From Peribacillus sp044761985 (GTDB lineage Bacteria > Bacillota > Bacilli > Bacillales > DSM-1321): a stretch of 64,000 nucleotides of DNA. A program made the position numbers and the translations under genes. Each line of letters opens with the position of its first letter. Position 1 is the stretch's first letter. The stretch lies in NCBI RefSeq assembly GCF_044761985.1, contig NZ_JBIWDK010000004.1:62001-126000 (forward strand), given 5' to 3'. Below are positions 7,655-17,409 of this stretch, in pieces. Below the pieces are notes generated by a model. The model was given only the letters and a program-made list of their open reading frames with translations, was not told the DNA's origin and did no database searches.

Positions 7655-8565
7655 TGAAGAAATGGAACATTCACTTGATCATCACAATGCTTTTCGGTTT
7701 CACCTCCCTCCTCATCTTTCCCGTCGATGTAACACTAGCCGATGTAGGGAATGGTGTATCGCATAATGAGGAACCGGAAGACGAATTCGTCAATACTTCC
7801 ACGACTTCAGGGGAAGGCATCGACTTATGGTTTTTGTTTTACTTTCTAAAAAAATATCCCGTATTGGGAGTCATTTTGATCATCGCTTTCTTTGCCTATA
7901 AAAAATTCGGTAAAAGCAGCCAACAAACACAACGAAGAGGCACCACATCCAATAGGAATACCGTAAAAAGCCCAGAGCCTGCCTACCGGCCTGTAGACGC
8001 TAATCTTGCAGGATTGAAATCGAAAGATCCTCTGTTTCATGATGAAGTGTTTTTATCGAAAATCAATAATATGTTTCTCCAATTACAGCAAGCTTGGATG
8101 GAGAAACAGTGGAACAGTATCCGACCGTTTGAAACGGATCCATTATTCAATATGCATAACCGGCAATTACAGTCCTATATTGACCAGCATAAAACGAATG
8201 TGGTCGAAAATATCGCCATCCTTGAATCGAAAATCGTTCGCTATGAAAATGACGGATCCAATGACGAACTCGATGTATATATCAAAGCCCGGATGAATGA
8301 TTACGTAATCGATGATCACACCAAGAAAGTCCTCAAAGGCAATCCTGACCGGGATATTTACATGTCTTATATCTGGACACTGATCCGGAAGGAAACCGTA
8401 TTGACCGAGACTCAAAAAGAGAAATATGATGTGACGCAATGTCCAAACTGTGGGGCGAATGTCAGTATCAATGCATCCGGACAATGCGAATATTGCGATA
8501 GCGTAATTTCAAGCGGGGAATATGATTGGGTGCTCTCCAAGATCAAAGTCATCAGCCAAAAATAA
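7651..8565 (+). CDS. Membrane-anchored TIM44-like domain protein with zinc ribbon
   Basis: 304 residues: signal peptide or first helix (about 8-31), an acidic outside loop, a membrane helix (about 55-82, cytoplasmic side after YKKFGK), a low-complexity linker, a TIM44-like domain (about 120-255) and a zinc ribbon (CPNC...CEYC, about 264-286). It is coupled to the SPFH gene by a 4-bp overlap. Zinc ribbons on both proteins suggest they dock with each other or a shared partner. Function is unknown beyond an inferred envelope-maintenance role. Confidence 0.75.
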   Translation: MMKKWNIHLIITMLFGFTSLLIFPVDVTLADVGNGVSHNEEPEDEFVNTSTTSGEGIDLWFLFYFLKKYPVLGVILIIAFFAYKKFGKSSQQTQRRGTTSNRNTVKSPEPAYRPVDANLAGLKSKDPLFHDEVFLSKINNMFLQLQQAWMEKQWNSIRPFETDPLFNMHNRQLQSYIDQHKTNVVENIAILESKIVRYENDGSNDELDVYIKARMNDYVIDDHTKKVLKGNPDRDIYMSYIWTLIRKETVLTETQKEKYDVTQCPNCGANVSINASGQCEYCDSVISSGEYDWVLSKIKVISQK

Positions 8566-8597
8566 AAACGAGTAGGAATTTCCTAACTCGTTTTTTC
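8564..8597. terminator. Bidirectional terminator
   Basis: Stem aaaaacgagtaggaa / ttcctaactcgttttt with a one-base bulge, flanked by A and T runs, between convergent genes. Confidence 0.85.
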
Positions 8598-8613
8598 TTA
8601 TTTATGTTCTTGA

Positions 8614-9783
8614 TTAGATGCTTGTTTCCACTGATCGTTTCCTTGCATGGAACACTTGATAAAGGACCAATGCAAACAGTGATAGGATCGCACCGGATAT
8701 AAAAGGTAAACCGATGGAGATGGAGAATAACCAACCACCTATAGGAGGGCCCGCAATCCTTCCGAATGAATCAAAGGAAGAAAGTAAGCCCGTGACCCCA
8801 CCATGGCCGGATGTTGAACTTTTAGTGACCAGTGCCGAGATGGCAGGGCGGATGACACCGTTCCCCAATCCGAAAATCGTCAGGAAAATCGCCGATGTCC
8901 AGAAATTAGTCGAGAACAAGATGAGCACAAATCCAATCGCCGATACGACAATTCCGATTCGAATGACGTTTCCTTCCCCGAACTTCTTGGTCATCGGTCC
9001 GATTAATCCACCTTGAACAATCGCACTACCGAATCCCATGATCATAAAGATATAACCTAATTGAACAAGACTTATATCAGCCTTTTGGGCTGCAAAATAA
9101 GCAAACGTCGTCTCTAAGCCCGCCATGGAAAGGGTAATGATCAATTGCAGAATAAACAGGACGCTCATCGGACCTTTAAAGGATTTCCACATGGACACCT
9201 TTTCTTCCGTCCGGTGGGATCTTTTTTCTTCAGTAAGCGATTCTTTCAGTAATATCATGACTAATATGAGGGTAATGATGGATGAAATGCCGGCGATGTA
9301 AAACGGCATATTCAAACTCGTCTCCGAGAATATCCCACCAATGGCCGGACCGAATATGAAGCCAAGTCCTGTAGCGGCCCCAATGATTCCCATCCCTTTT
9401 CCCCGTTCTTCAGGTGTCGTAATATCTGCTACGTATGCCATGGCAGTTGGCATATTCGCTGAAGATAAGGCACCCCCGATAATCCTGGCGATGAATAACA
9501 CCAGTAAAGAATCCGCCGATGCCATGATGAAAAATGAAACAGCCAAGCCTGCGATCCCGATCATCATAACCGGCTTCCGGCCAATCCGGTCAGATACGCG
9601 GCCCCACATTGGTGCGAATATCAATTGCATGAACGAATAGACAGCCATCAAAAGACCAAGCTCTGTCGGGCTTCCTCCCACTTTTTCAGCCAGGAAAGGC
9701 ATGACGGGAATGATGATTCCAAACCCAACCATGACTAAAAACATCACTAAGAAAAGAACGGGTAATACCTTTTTTGTTTCCAT
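8614..9783 (-). CDS. MFS drug:H+ antiporter, 12-helix DHA1 type
   Basis: 389 residues, the usual length for Bmr/Blt/NorA/TetA-type pumps, with 12 predicted helices. Motif A is GRVSDRIGRKP (about 61-71) and motif C of drug antiporters is GLGFIFGPAIGG (about 137-148). Likely exports a hydrophobic or cationic compound with proton uptake. No regulator gene is adjacent. Substrate unknown. Confidence 0.85.
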   Translation of the reverse strand: METKKVLPVLFLVMFLVMVGFGIIIPVMPFLAEKVGGSPTELGLLMAVYSFMQLIFAPMWGRVSDRIGRKPVMMIGIAGLAVSFFIMASADSLLVLFIARIIGGALSSANMPTAMAYVADITTPEERGKGMGIIGAATGLGFIFGPAIGGIFSETSLNMPFYIAGISSIITLILVMILLKESLTEEKRSHRTEEKVSMWKSFKGPMSVLFILQLIITLSMAGLETTFAYFAAQKADISLVQLGYIFMIMGFGSAIVQGGLIGPMTKKFGEGNVIRIGIVVSAIGFVLILFSTNFWTSAIFLTIFGLGNGVIRPAISALVTKSSTSGHGGVTGLLSSFDSFGRIAGPPIGGWLFSISIGLPFISGAILSLFALVLYQVFHARKRSVETSI

Positions 9784-10035
9784 GATTTATCTCCCTCTAT
9801 TCCCCATTTGGTAGAATCTTCTGTTAGATTTTATATGTATCCACTTTACCATCCATTCTATTATACAACTATCCCTTTACACAGCATTGTTTCATACTAT
9901 GTTCATTCGTTTTAATCTAATAATGATGTCGTCATCCCTACATATTATCCCTCATCATGTAAAAATACACTCAATTTTGGAGACACGAATAAATAAAGAA
10001 GCCCAATCCAAAGATCGAGCCTCCATTATCCACTC

Positions 10036-11100
10036 TTACTCACGGAACCAATTCGCCCCTTCATCCATATGTACAAATGGTATGGTGGTATCAATCACAC
10101 CCATGATTCTTTCTTTTTCAATATCTTCTCCTGCAAGCCATTTTGCAAAGTCCAAAACCGTAGGCTCTTGATTGCCGCCCAGTGCAATCCATGCTTTCAT
10201 TTCACGCGGCAAATAAACCGACGTATGGATCGTCCCAGCCCAGCTGCTATACAAATCGGAAAAAACACCCTGATTGGTGTCGTTAAACAAACGAAATGCT
10301 TCATATGTATCCGAAATACTATCCTGTTGTTGATGGATAGTGTCCAATCTCCGTTTCGAATCCACAAGATGATGACGGTTTTCATGCTTCAGGATCTCAA
10401 AATGATTGGTGCAGGCAGTCGCTGTCCGGACCTCCACATTTCTTGGGGACGTTTCTATTATAAAGCTCTTCCCGCTTCCATCATGAACGACATAGGTGAA
10501 TGAATGTCGATGCGGAATTTCCTTCAGCATCGCAACGGCTTCCTCGACATTTGCACAAGACTCCAATATCAATCGGCCAATCATGCAGCAAATGAATCCA
10601 TCGCCGGGATTTTTCCGATTCATGAAATTATATCCCATCGATAGCCCTTTTTCGTTCATCCCATCCATCCGTCCAGTCCCGCGTTGGCTCGGACCGATGC
10701 TCGCATACCCCTGGTCCGTCGGCTGGAATAGCACATAACGTCCCTCATAGGTTTTCGGATGGTAATCATAATTACGCACCAAATACGAATCGCCTGTCAT
10801 GATCGAACAACCTGATCGAACATAATCCAATCTATAGCCGCCGAACTCCTGGAGAACACGTTCGATTGGCCATTTTAATGCTTCTTGGAACCCGAGTATT
10901 TCTTCCCATACGCCAGGTGCAAATGAAGTAATTGCATTTTTGACCTCTTCCTCTTCAACCGTAAAACGTGGCTGCCTTACTTTCCACTGATCTTCACGAT
11001 TTTTAACAGTGAGGGAATCCTTTAACTTTTCCCCCTGCATGAATCCAAAGTCATAATGCGTACCCCTAAATTGTAGTATTTCACTGTATAGGTGCTTCAC
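10036..11100 (-). CDS. C45-family Ntn-hydrolase (acyltransferase/acylase-like)
   Basis: 354 residues of the C45 family, related to acyl-CoA:6-aminopenicillanate acyltransferase. The predicted nucleophile is Cys98 in RSGCSIM, where maturation cleavage between Gly97 and Cys98 would expose the N-terminal Cys. The NYDYHP, GxNEKGLSMGYN and TNHF blocks of the family follow. Bacillus members act on amides of unknown identity. Monocistronic; about 250 bp downstream contain no gene. Confidence 0.8.
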   Translation of the reverse strand: MKHLYSEILQFRGTHYDFGFMQGEKLKDSLTVKNREDQWKVRQPRFTVEEEEVKNAITSFAPGVWEEILGFQEALKWPIERVLQEFGGYRLDYVRSGCSIMTGDSYLVRNYDYHPKTYEGRYVLFQPTDQGYASIGPSQRGTGRMDGMNEKGLSMGYNFMNRKNPGDGFICCMIGRLILESCANVEEAVAMLKEIPHRHSFTYVVHDGSGKSFIIETSPRNVEVRTATACTNHFEILKHENRHHLVDSKRRLDTIHQQQDSISDTYEAFRLFNDTNQGVFSDLYSSWAGTIHTSVYLPREMKAWIALGGNQEPTVLDFAKWLAGEDIEKERIMGVIDTTIPFVHMDEGANWFRE

Positions 11101-11190
11101 GAATTATCCCTCTTTTATCCTAGTGGTTATCTCCCATTAAGAATACTCGATGTATAGTTGAAAATAAAGAAACTAATGCTTTTTATTTAG

Positions 11191-11382
11191 AAATTACTCA
11201 CTGATTCGGTGGGATATGGTTTTAAAACCATTCAAAGGGATGATGGCCTCTATGAGAATGACCCCTATTAATATAACAAGTGGCGTGGAAATAATTCTGT
11301 AAATGTAAGAGTATTTCGGTATAGTAAAAAAAAAGGTTACTATGAATCTGAAGGAGATGACTATTTATGGCTTGCCCAATAA
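11191..11382 (+). pseudogene. Remnant of a small unknown gene with an in-frame stop
   Basis: A 64-codon frame bounded by stops (TAG 11188-11190, TAA 11380-11382) has one internal TAA at 11269-11271. The translation is composition-rich in Tyr, Asp, Gly and Arg (for example GYGFKTIQRDDGLYEND before the stop and FRYSKKKGYYESEGDDY after it), unlike random AT-rich DNA. There is no start codon with a ribosome site at its 5' end. Probably the decayed 3' part of a gene I do not recognise. Confidence 0.35.
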
Positions 11383-11405
11383 CGATTTATAAAAATGATA
11401 AGCTT

Positions 11406-11543
11406 TTATTTGAAGCCATCCGTTTTCTGAGCGCGGACCATTTCCTTAGCATTATGATTAGCCGTTACCAACTCTTCTTCTAGAAAAGGGACTGTAGCAA
11501 TACTTTCATTGAGGTCGGCACCGATAATATCTCCTGGAATGCC
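11406..11543 (-). pseudogene. Possible C-terminal fragment of an unknown protein
   Basis: About 46 codons read from GIPGDIIGADLNE to the TAA at 11406-11408 without a start. The frame runs back into the RND-gene terminator, so it is not a complete gene. Charge pattern looks protein-like. Weak call, based on composition only. Confidence 0.25.
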
Positions 11544-11584
11544 GCAAAAAAAGCCCTGCAAGATGATTTTCATCCTGCAGGGCT
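11544..11584 (-). terminator. Terminator of the RND pump gene
   Basis: Stem agccctgcaagatga / tcatcctgcagggct with one wobble pair, followed on the minus strand by a run of T's. Confidence 0.9.
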
Positions 11585-11588
11585 ACTA

Positions 11589-14500
11589 TTAGTTTTCGTC
11601 TATTTCATTACGTTTTTTCTTGAATAGTTTCGATAATACTTCGTAAACGATTGGAACGATAAGCAATGTTAATAGCGTTGAACTTGCTAATCCACCAATT
11701 ACAGTAATACCAAGGCCTTTTGATATTAAACCGCCGCCGCCTGAGCCAAATGCTAATGGCATTAATGCTCCGATGGTTGCAATGGCCGTCATCAGGATTG
11801 GACGGAGTCGTGTTGCGCCAGCTTCTAGAATGGCTTCACGCATACTCATACCATCTCGTTCCATATGAATGATCCGGTCTACAAGTACGATGGCATTTGT
11901 TACAACGATACCAATTAACATGAGAAGTCCCATCATGACCGATACCGAGATCGTTTCACCAGCGATTAATAAACCTACAAACGAACCAATGACCGTAAAC
12001 GGTAAGGAGAACAGGATAGCAAATGGTGCGACACCCTCACGGAATGTGACAACAAGGATGAAGTACACGATTGCGATTGCTGCGATCATGGCTAAACCAA
12101 GTTGGGTAAATGTTTCTGACATATCCGCTGCTACACCGGCTACACCGATTGTCACGCCTTTTGGTAAGTCTAATTTATCAATGTCTTCATCTATTTCAGA
12201 AGTAGCCTTTGAAATATCTTTATCTGTGATGGTTCCTGAAACAGTGGCGTAGTATTCACCTTTACTACGGGCCAATGTATTCAACGTGGTTCCTTCTTTA
12301 ACCGTGACCAATTCAGAAAGTTTCATCGTCGTACCTGTTGCGGTTGGTACTTTTTTATCTAACATATCATCAATTGATTTTGGCTGTTCGTCTTGATCTT
12401 GCTGAACGATGACTTCTACTGACTCACCGTCTTTTTCAATGGTTGTTAATACTTCTTCTTGGGTAGAAGGGCTTAACATCCCAATGATTTGAGCTGTAGT
12501 TAATCCATACTTCAATAATTCATCTTGTTCTACTTTGAATGTATATTCCACATAGGCATCCTCTGTACTAGAAGAAACGTCCTTTAAGCCGTCATTTTTC
12601 TTCATAACGCCTTCTACTGTTTTTACCGCGTCATTTAATTTACCTAAATCTTCACTGTAGAACGTGTAGCTGACTTCATCACTCGCCACAGACATAGACG
12701 AGAAGTTCTGGCTCTTCCATTCGCCTGATTGACCAATATTGAAGACATATTCTTCAATCTCTTCCCGTACTTCCGGGAAGTTTTTCATGTCTGGGTCAAA
12801 GATCAGGTACATGAGGGCACCGCTTCCGCCCCCGCCCATCATTGCGGCCATGGAGTCGCCATCCTCTGTTACGGATAACTGAACAATATCAATCTCGTCA
12901 CGTTTCAGTAACTTCTTTTCCACCACTTCAAGGTTCGCTAATGTTTCTTCTTTGAGCTCCCCTGGTTCTGGTGTGTAGGTTAAGTACATCACTTTTTCTT
13001 CTTCGCTACCTAAGAAACTAAAACCGATTAATGGCGTTAACGCCAAACTGCCGGCTAATAGAACCACAGATATGATGGAAGTGATCACTTTATGATTCAA
13101 TGTCCATCTAAGAACACGTTTGTATCCCTTAGCTAATTTGCCAAGCTCTTTATGATTACTCTCGGTCTTCTCACCATATAATTTTTTCTTAAATAAGAAG
13201 TGAGATAATGCCGGCACAATCGTTATGGCAACGACTAACGAAGCCAAAAGGGCAAATGTCATGGTTAATGCAAATGGCGTGAACAGTTCGCCTACCATAC
13301 CGCCAACGAAGATAAGCGGAGCGAATACCGCAACCGTTACTAATGTTGATGACATGATTGGCTTGAACATTTCGATTGTCGCTTCTCGCACCAATGCACG
13401 ACCCGTTAATTTTTCATCTTTCAAATGCATGCGTCGGTAAATATTTTCAACAACAACGATCGAGTCATCGATTACACGTCCGATGGCAACCGTAATCGCA
13501 CCCAATGTCATGATATTTAATGTGATTCCCAGGCCATTTAAGATTAGGAAGGCCATAAAGATTGAAACAGGAATCGAAATGATCGAAATGATCGTCGATT
13601 TAATGTCCCTTAGGAATAAAAGGATGATTAATATCGCAATTAAACCGCCGAATAGCGCTTTTTCTATCATCGTCGAAACGGATTCCTCAATTGGTTCCCC
13701 TTGGTCAAGACTGACATCGACAACTAGGCCATCAATCTTTTTCTCTTCTTCTTTAATTAGATCTTTTACATCGTTAACCACGTCAACTGTGTTTGCTTCC
13801 TGCCCTTTGACAATTTGAATGGCAATCGCATTTTCACCGTTCGTACGTGATACGGATTCTTCTTTCCCAACTAGCTCAACTTTAGCAATATCGCTAAGTT
13901 TCACAAAAGGTGCTGGATTGCTAGCTGATGGTGTTACAGGAATAAGCATTCCCTTCAATTCTTTAGCTGTCATGAACTTACCGTCTACTGAAACGGCCTG
14001 TTCCCCTTCTTCGAATTCGTAAAGGCCTAATGATACAGCTAAATCACTTGCCTGAATCATTTCCTTTACCTTATCTTCCGTAAGGTCCAGTTTAGCCATT
14101 TTTGCTTCGTCATACGTTAATTCAACTTCTTCTATATGCTGGCCAGTGGTAGTGGCCGAAGCAACCCCGTCGATTTTCTCGATTTTTGGAAGTAAACTAT
14201 CTTCCACGGTTGACGTTAATTCAACAATATCCTCTTTTGTACTGCTTACACTCAATGCCATAACAGGCATCATGTTTAAGCTGATGGCTGTAATCGTCGG
14301 CTCTTCCGCTTTCTCCGGTAACTTTACTCCGTCAATTGCCGATTCAAGAGCACGCTTCGCCTCATCCATATCGATCCCATATTCATATTCCACTTGAATA
14401 TTGGACATATTGGAATACGAATTGGAATAAACGGCTTTCACGTCCTCAAGCCCTTCAACCGCTTCCTCTAATGGTATCGAGACCTCATCCATCACTTTCT

Positions 14501-14702
14501 CTGGAGTAGCACCAGGATATACACCCATCACCGTTAAATAGGGAATTGTAATATCCGGGATTGTCTCCGTTTTCATTTGCGTACCCGAATAAATACCAGA
14601 TACCGTAATAATAATTGTAAGGAGCCACACTGCTAGTTTATTCCTTAGAACAAAATTGACTAAACCTCTCACCTTTACACCTACCCTTAATTGACTTATC
14701 AA
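11589..14702 (-). CDS. swrC: RND-family efflux pump, SwrC/YerP-like
   Basis: 1037 residues, close to B. subtilis SwrC. AcrB-type topology: helix 1 at about 23-42, a large outside loop, helices 2-6 (about 345-510), a linker, helix 7 (about 540-560), a second outside loop and helices 8-12 (about 860-1025). The proton-relay pair is the adjacent Asp-Asp in GRVIDDSIVVVEN. In B. subtilis SwrC exports surfactin and other lipophilic compounds and is controlled by other regulators; here a TetR gene diverges from it with a perfect palindrome between them. Confidence 0.88.
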   Translation of the reverse strand: MISQLRVGVKVRGLVNFVLRNKLAVWLLTIIITVSGIYSGTQMKTETIPDITIPYLTVMGVYPGATPEKVMDEVSIPLEEAVEGLEDVKAVYSNSYSNMSNIQVEYEYGIDMDEAKRALESAIDGVKLPEKAEEPTITAISLNMMPVMALSVSSTKEDIVELTSTVEDSLLPKIEKIDGVASATTTGQHIEEVELTYDEAKMAKLDLTEDKVKEMIQASDLAVSLGLYEFEEGEQAVSVDGKFMTAKELKGMLIPVTPSASNPAPFVKLSDIAKVELVGKEESVSRTNGENAIAIQIVKGQEANTVDVVNDVKDLIKEEEKKIDGLVVDVSLDQGEPIEESVSTMIEKALFGGLIAILIILLFLRDIKSTIISIISIPVSIFMAFLILNGLGITLNIMTLGAITVAIGRVIDDSIVVVENIYRRMHLKDEKLTGRALVREATIEMFKPIMSSTLVTVAVFAPLIFVGGMVGELFTPFALTMTFALLASLVVAITIVPALSHFLFKKKLYGEKTESNHKELGKLAKGYKRVLRWTLNHKVITSIISVVLLAGSLALTPLIGFSFLGSEEEKVMYLTYTPEPGELKEETLANLEVVEKKLLKRDEIDIVQLSVTEDGDSMAAMMGGGGSGALMYLIFDPDMKNFPEVREEIEEYVFNIGQSGEWKSQNFSSMSVASDEVSYTFYSEDLGKLNDAVKTVEGVMKKNDGLKDVSSSTEDAYVEYTFKVEQDELLKYGLTTAQIIGMLSPSTQEEVLTTIEKDGESVEVIVQQDQDEQPKSIDDMLDKKVPTATGTTMKLSELVTVKEGTTLNTLARSKGEYYATVSGTITDKDISKATSEIDEDIDKLDLPKGVTIGVAGVAADMSETFTQLGLAMIAAIAIVYFILVVTFREGVAPFAILFSLPFTVIGSFVGLLIAGETISVSVMMGLLMLIGIVVTNAIVLVDRIIHMERDGMSMREAILEAGATRLRPILMTAIATIGALMPLAFGSGGGGLISKGLGITVIGGLASSTLLTLLIVPIVYEVLSKLFKKKRNEIDEN

Positions 14703-14719
14703 ACATATTTACTTATACT

Positions 14720-14737
14720 AATGACTAATTAGTCATT
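14720..14737. promoter_or_regulatory. Perfect 18-bp palindromic operator
   Basis: AATGACTAATTAGTCATT is its own reverse complement and lies between the divergent RND pump and TetR genes, 17 bp from the pump start and 30 bp from the regulator start. It is the expected shape of a TetR-dimer site controlling both. Confidence 0.75.
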
Positions 14738-14767
14738 TGTCAACAATATGACCTAGGAGCGAATGGA

Positions 14768-15598
14768 ATGATTAAAAAGGAACTCATAATGGAAACGGCC
14801 ATCGAACTCTTTGCAAAACAAGGGTTTAACGCTACCTCCGTACAGCAAATCACCGATCACTGCGGCATTTCAAAGGGTGCCTTTTATTTATCTTTTAAAT
14901 CCAAAGATGAATTGATTATAGCGCTAGTCGATTATTTTATGATACAGCTCGTCTCAGATATTGACCACGTAGTCAAAAACACAGCAGATGAAGACCTTTT
15001 ATATGAATTTTTCTATACCTCATTTAAATCTTATCTGAACCATACAGACTTCGCTAAGATTATTTTTAAAGAACAAGCACAATCATTAAATGAAGAGCTC
15101 ATAACACGAATTCAACACTATGAAAGAATCAATGAAACGAGTATCCTCTCATTGGTTGAACGACTATATGGGGACGATATCATTCAAACAAAATATGATT
15201 TAACCTATTGTATAAAAGGATTCTTGCAACAGTATGCTGTTTTATTTTTATTCTATAATATACCGTTGGATTTAGTCCGACTCTCGCAATCTCTTGTGGA
15301 AAAAACGAATATACTGGCAAGGCATTCAACCATTCCTTTTATTTCACAAGAATTGACGGAAATAATCAGTCCTGTCATGTGCGAAGAAATGACAAAGGAA
15401 CAGCTACTCGATCTTATGGATAATAAGATTGAGGAAATCGAAGAGTCCATTGAAAAAGAATCCTTACTCCTGCTCAAGGAGCAACTGATTGAACAAACTT
15501 TCGGACCGGCCATCATAAAAGGATTGCTCGAGAACCTTCACGCTCATCCACATTGCAAGTACCTAGCTTATTTACTACGCCAATATTATAATTTTTAA
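14768..15598 (+). CDS. TetR-family regulator of the adjacent RND pump
   Basis: 276 residues, longer than the ~200 typical of the family. The N-terminal helix-turn-helix is at about 10-55 (NATSVQQITDHCGISKGAFYLSFKSK). The C-terminal 200+ residues are an all-helical ligand and dimer domain with an extra charged segment (about 205-245, rich in Glu/Lys). It diverges from swrC across a shared palindrome, so it probably represses the pump and itself until a lipophilic ligand binds. A terminator follows. Confidence 0.85.
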   Translation: MIKKELIMETAIELFAKQGFNATSVQQITDHCGISKGAFYLSFKSKDELIIALVDYFMIQLVSDIDHVVKNTADEDLLYEFFYTSFKSYLNHTDFAKIIFKEQAQSLNEELITRIQHYERINETSILSLVERLYGDDIIQTKYDLTYCIKGFLQQYAVLFLFYNIPLDLVRLSQSLVEKTNILARHSTIPFISQELTEIISPVMCEEMTKEQLLDLMDNKIEEIEESIEKESLLLLKEQLIEQTFGPAIIKGLLENLHAHPHCKYLAYLLRQYYNF

Positions 15599-15614
15599 CT
15601 CTAAAGAAGGGGAG

Positions 15615-15648
15615 AAGGCTTTGAATTAAGCTTTCTGCCTTTTTTCTA
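15615..15648 (+). terminator. Terminator of the TetR gene
   Basis: Stem AGAAGGCTT / AAGCTTTCT with one wobble pair and a 6-nt loop, followed by gccttttttct. Confidence 0.7.
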
Positions 15649-15860
15649 TGCACTTACTCTTTATATTCATCCTTAGGTACAATTATTATCACCCTCCATT
15701 TATTTTATCATGTGTTTCTAACTTTCTTTCATTTGAATGTTCTCATTCTTGTCTTTTTTTCAACAATTGCTTGGACAGCTTTCCAACAAGTCCGATTTAT
15801 GACTTTTTTTAAAACAACTCACCATTTGGGCTCCCCTTCATAATCTGTATCAGGAAGATT

Positions 15861-17270
15861 TTGAGGGAGATGGATTATGGGATGGGATTGACGGCTCTCC
15901 ATTGGATTTATGTTTTATTCATCGTGTTGATCATCGGGTTTATGGTAAAGCGTCGGGATACCACCCTCATTTGCATCGTTGGCATCTTCATTTTGGCGCT
16001 CGTCTCTACAGGCAGTTTGGCTTCCTCCATCAGTGGCGTATTCAATAGTTTCGCTTTCGCCATTACCGAGTTAATGTCGACCATTTTAATCATTTCCATC
16101 ATTGTTGCCATGAGTACAGTCTTAACGAAATCAGGTATCAATGATGTCATGATTGCACCTTTTGCTAGATTCATTAAAAACCCCACACTCGCTTTTTGGG
16201 TGATTGGAATCGTCATGATGGGCATCTCCTGGTTTTTCTGGCCATCCCCTGCCGTCGCTTTGCTTGGTGCCGTGCTGCTACCGGTAGCATTGCGGGCCGG
16301 ATTGCCTGCACTAGGCGTAGCGATGGCGATGAATTTATTTGGCCACGGCATTGCGCTTTCGGGTGATTTCGTCATTCAAGCGGCACCAAAACTCACGGCT
16401 GATGCGGCTTCGATTCCGGTCGGTGACGTCATTTCAGCCAGCATCCCGCTCGTCATCACAATGGGCGTCGTGACCACGGTTTCAGCGTTCATCTTCTTGA
16501 AGCGGGATATGCGGCTTGGTCGCATTCAGCCTACCGTACAGGAAACACTCGACGAAGACCAGGATGGGATGAATGAAGAGTTACTTACGATAGGACAGAA
16601 GAGGTTTTTTGCGATATTCATTCCATTGGCCTTTTTACTGGATGTCGTCGCTCTTTGGCTTCTGAAATTACAAGGCGGCGAAGCAACAGCATTGGTTGGC
16701 GGAACCGCCGTTTTTATCTTGCTGATCTTATCTCTCGTGGCCCATGGCCATCTTGGCCTTGAAAAATCAACGAGCTACTTGATTCAAGGGTTCCAATTTG
16801 GCTTCAAGGTTTTCGGTCCGGTCATCCCGATTGCCGCTTTCTTCTATTTGGGCGATTCCGGCTTCACTAAAATCATCGGGGACTACTTACCGAAAGCCTC
16901 TCTCGGTATCGTCAACGATTTGGGCGCAGCACTCGCCGCCTCGGTTCCGTTGACGAAAGAGATAGCCGCCGTCACACTGACAGGCATCGGTGCGATTACC
17001 GGCTTGGATGGTTCCGGGTTTTCAGGTATTTCCCTAGCCGGTTCGGTCGCAAATCTATTCGGGACGGCGATTGGAAGCGGTACTGCGACGTTGACTGCCC
17101 TCGGCCAAATCACGGCAATCTGGGTCGGTGGCGGTACCTTGATTCCATGGGCACTTATCCCAGCGGCGGCCATTTGTAACGTCAGTCCCTTCGAATTGGC
17201 CCGCCGAAACTTGCTTCCGGTATGCATCGGTTTATTCGTGACGACGATTGTTGCGATGTTTTTGATTTGA
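15861..17270 (+). CDS. Large permease of the ion-transporter type, 11-12 helices
   Basis: 469 residues, very hydrophobic, about 11-12 helices. Glycine-rich re-entrant-like stretches occur near 125-175 and again near 365-420 (GIGAITGLDGSGFSGIS; GTAIGSGTATLTALGQ), a duplicated layout typical of the IT superfamily (GntP/DcuC/NhaC-like carriers). Some Bacillus homologues are annotated as YhfA-like transporters. Substrate unknown, probably an organic anion with cation. The TTG at 15861 has aggaag upstream; ATG 15882 is an alternative start. Confidence 0.65.
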   Translation: MREMDYGMGLTALHWIYVLFIVLIIGFMVKRRDTTLICIVGIFILALVSTGSLASSISGVFNSFAFAITELMSTILIISIIVAMSTVLTKSGINDVMIAPFARFIKNPTLAFWVIGIVMMGISWFFWPSPAVALLGAVLLPVALRAGLPALGVAMAMNLFGHGIALSGDFVIQAAPKLTADAASIPVGDVISASIPLVITMGVVTTVSAFIFLKRDMRLGRIQPTVQETLDEDQDGMNEELLTIGQKRFFAIFIPLAFLLDVVALWLLKLQGGEATALVGGTAVFILLILSLVAHGHLGLEKSTSYLIQGFQFGFKVFGPVIPIAAFFYLGDSGFTKIIGDYLPKASLGIVNDLGAALAASVPLTKEIAAVTLTGIGAITGLDGSGFSGISLAGSVANLFGTAIGSGTATLTALGQITAIWVGGGTLIPWALIPAAAICNVSPFELARRNLLPVCIGLFVTTIVAMFLI

Positions 17271-17282
17271 TCACTATAACTA

Positions 17283-17319
17283 ATCCAGTGCGCCTCCATT
17301 TAATGCGCGCTGGATTTTT
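17283..17319 (+). terminator. Terminator of the permease gene
   Basis: Stem aatccagtgcgc / gcgcgctggatt, 10-nt loop, followed by a short T run. Confidence 0.8.
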
Positions 17320-17335
17320 GAATAACAAAACATCA

Positions 17336-17386
17336 TTGACAATTATAGGAAATTACGATAGTTTAATTATAGACCGAACGTTCAGT
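17336..17386 (+). promoter_or_regulatory. Promoter and operator of the YfiR-like gene
   Basis: A consensus -35 TTGACA (17336-17341) is followed by an AT-rich -10 region and then the near-palindrome ACCGAACGTTCAGT (17373-17386, 12 of 14 positions symmetric). The same motif precedes the MFS gene at 18100-18113. Confidence 0.6.
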
Positions 17387-17409
17387 TTATCATTGGAGGC
17401 TTATCTGAC

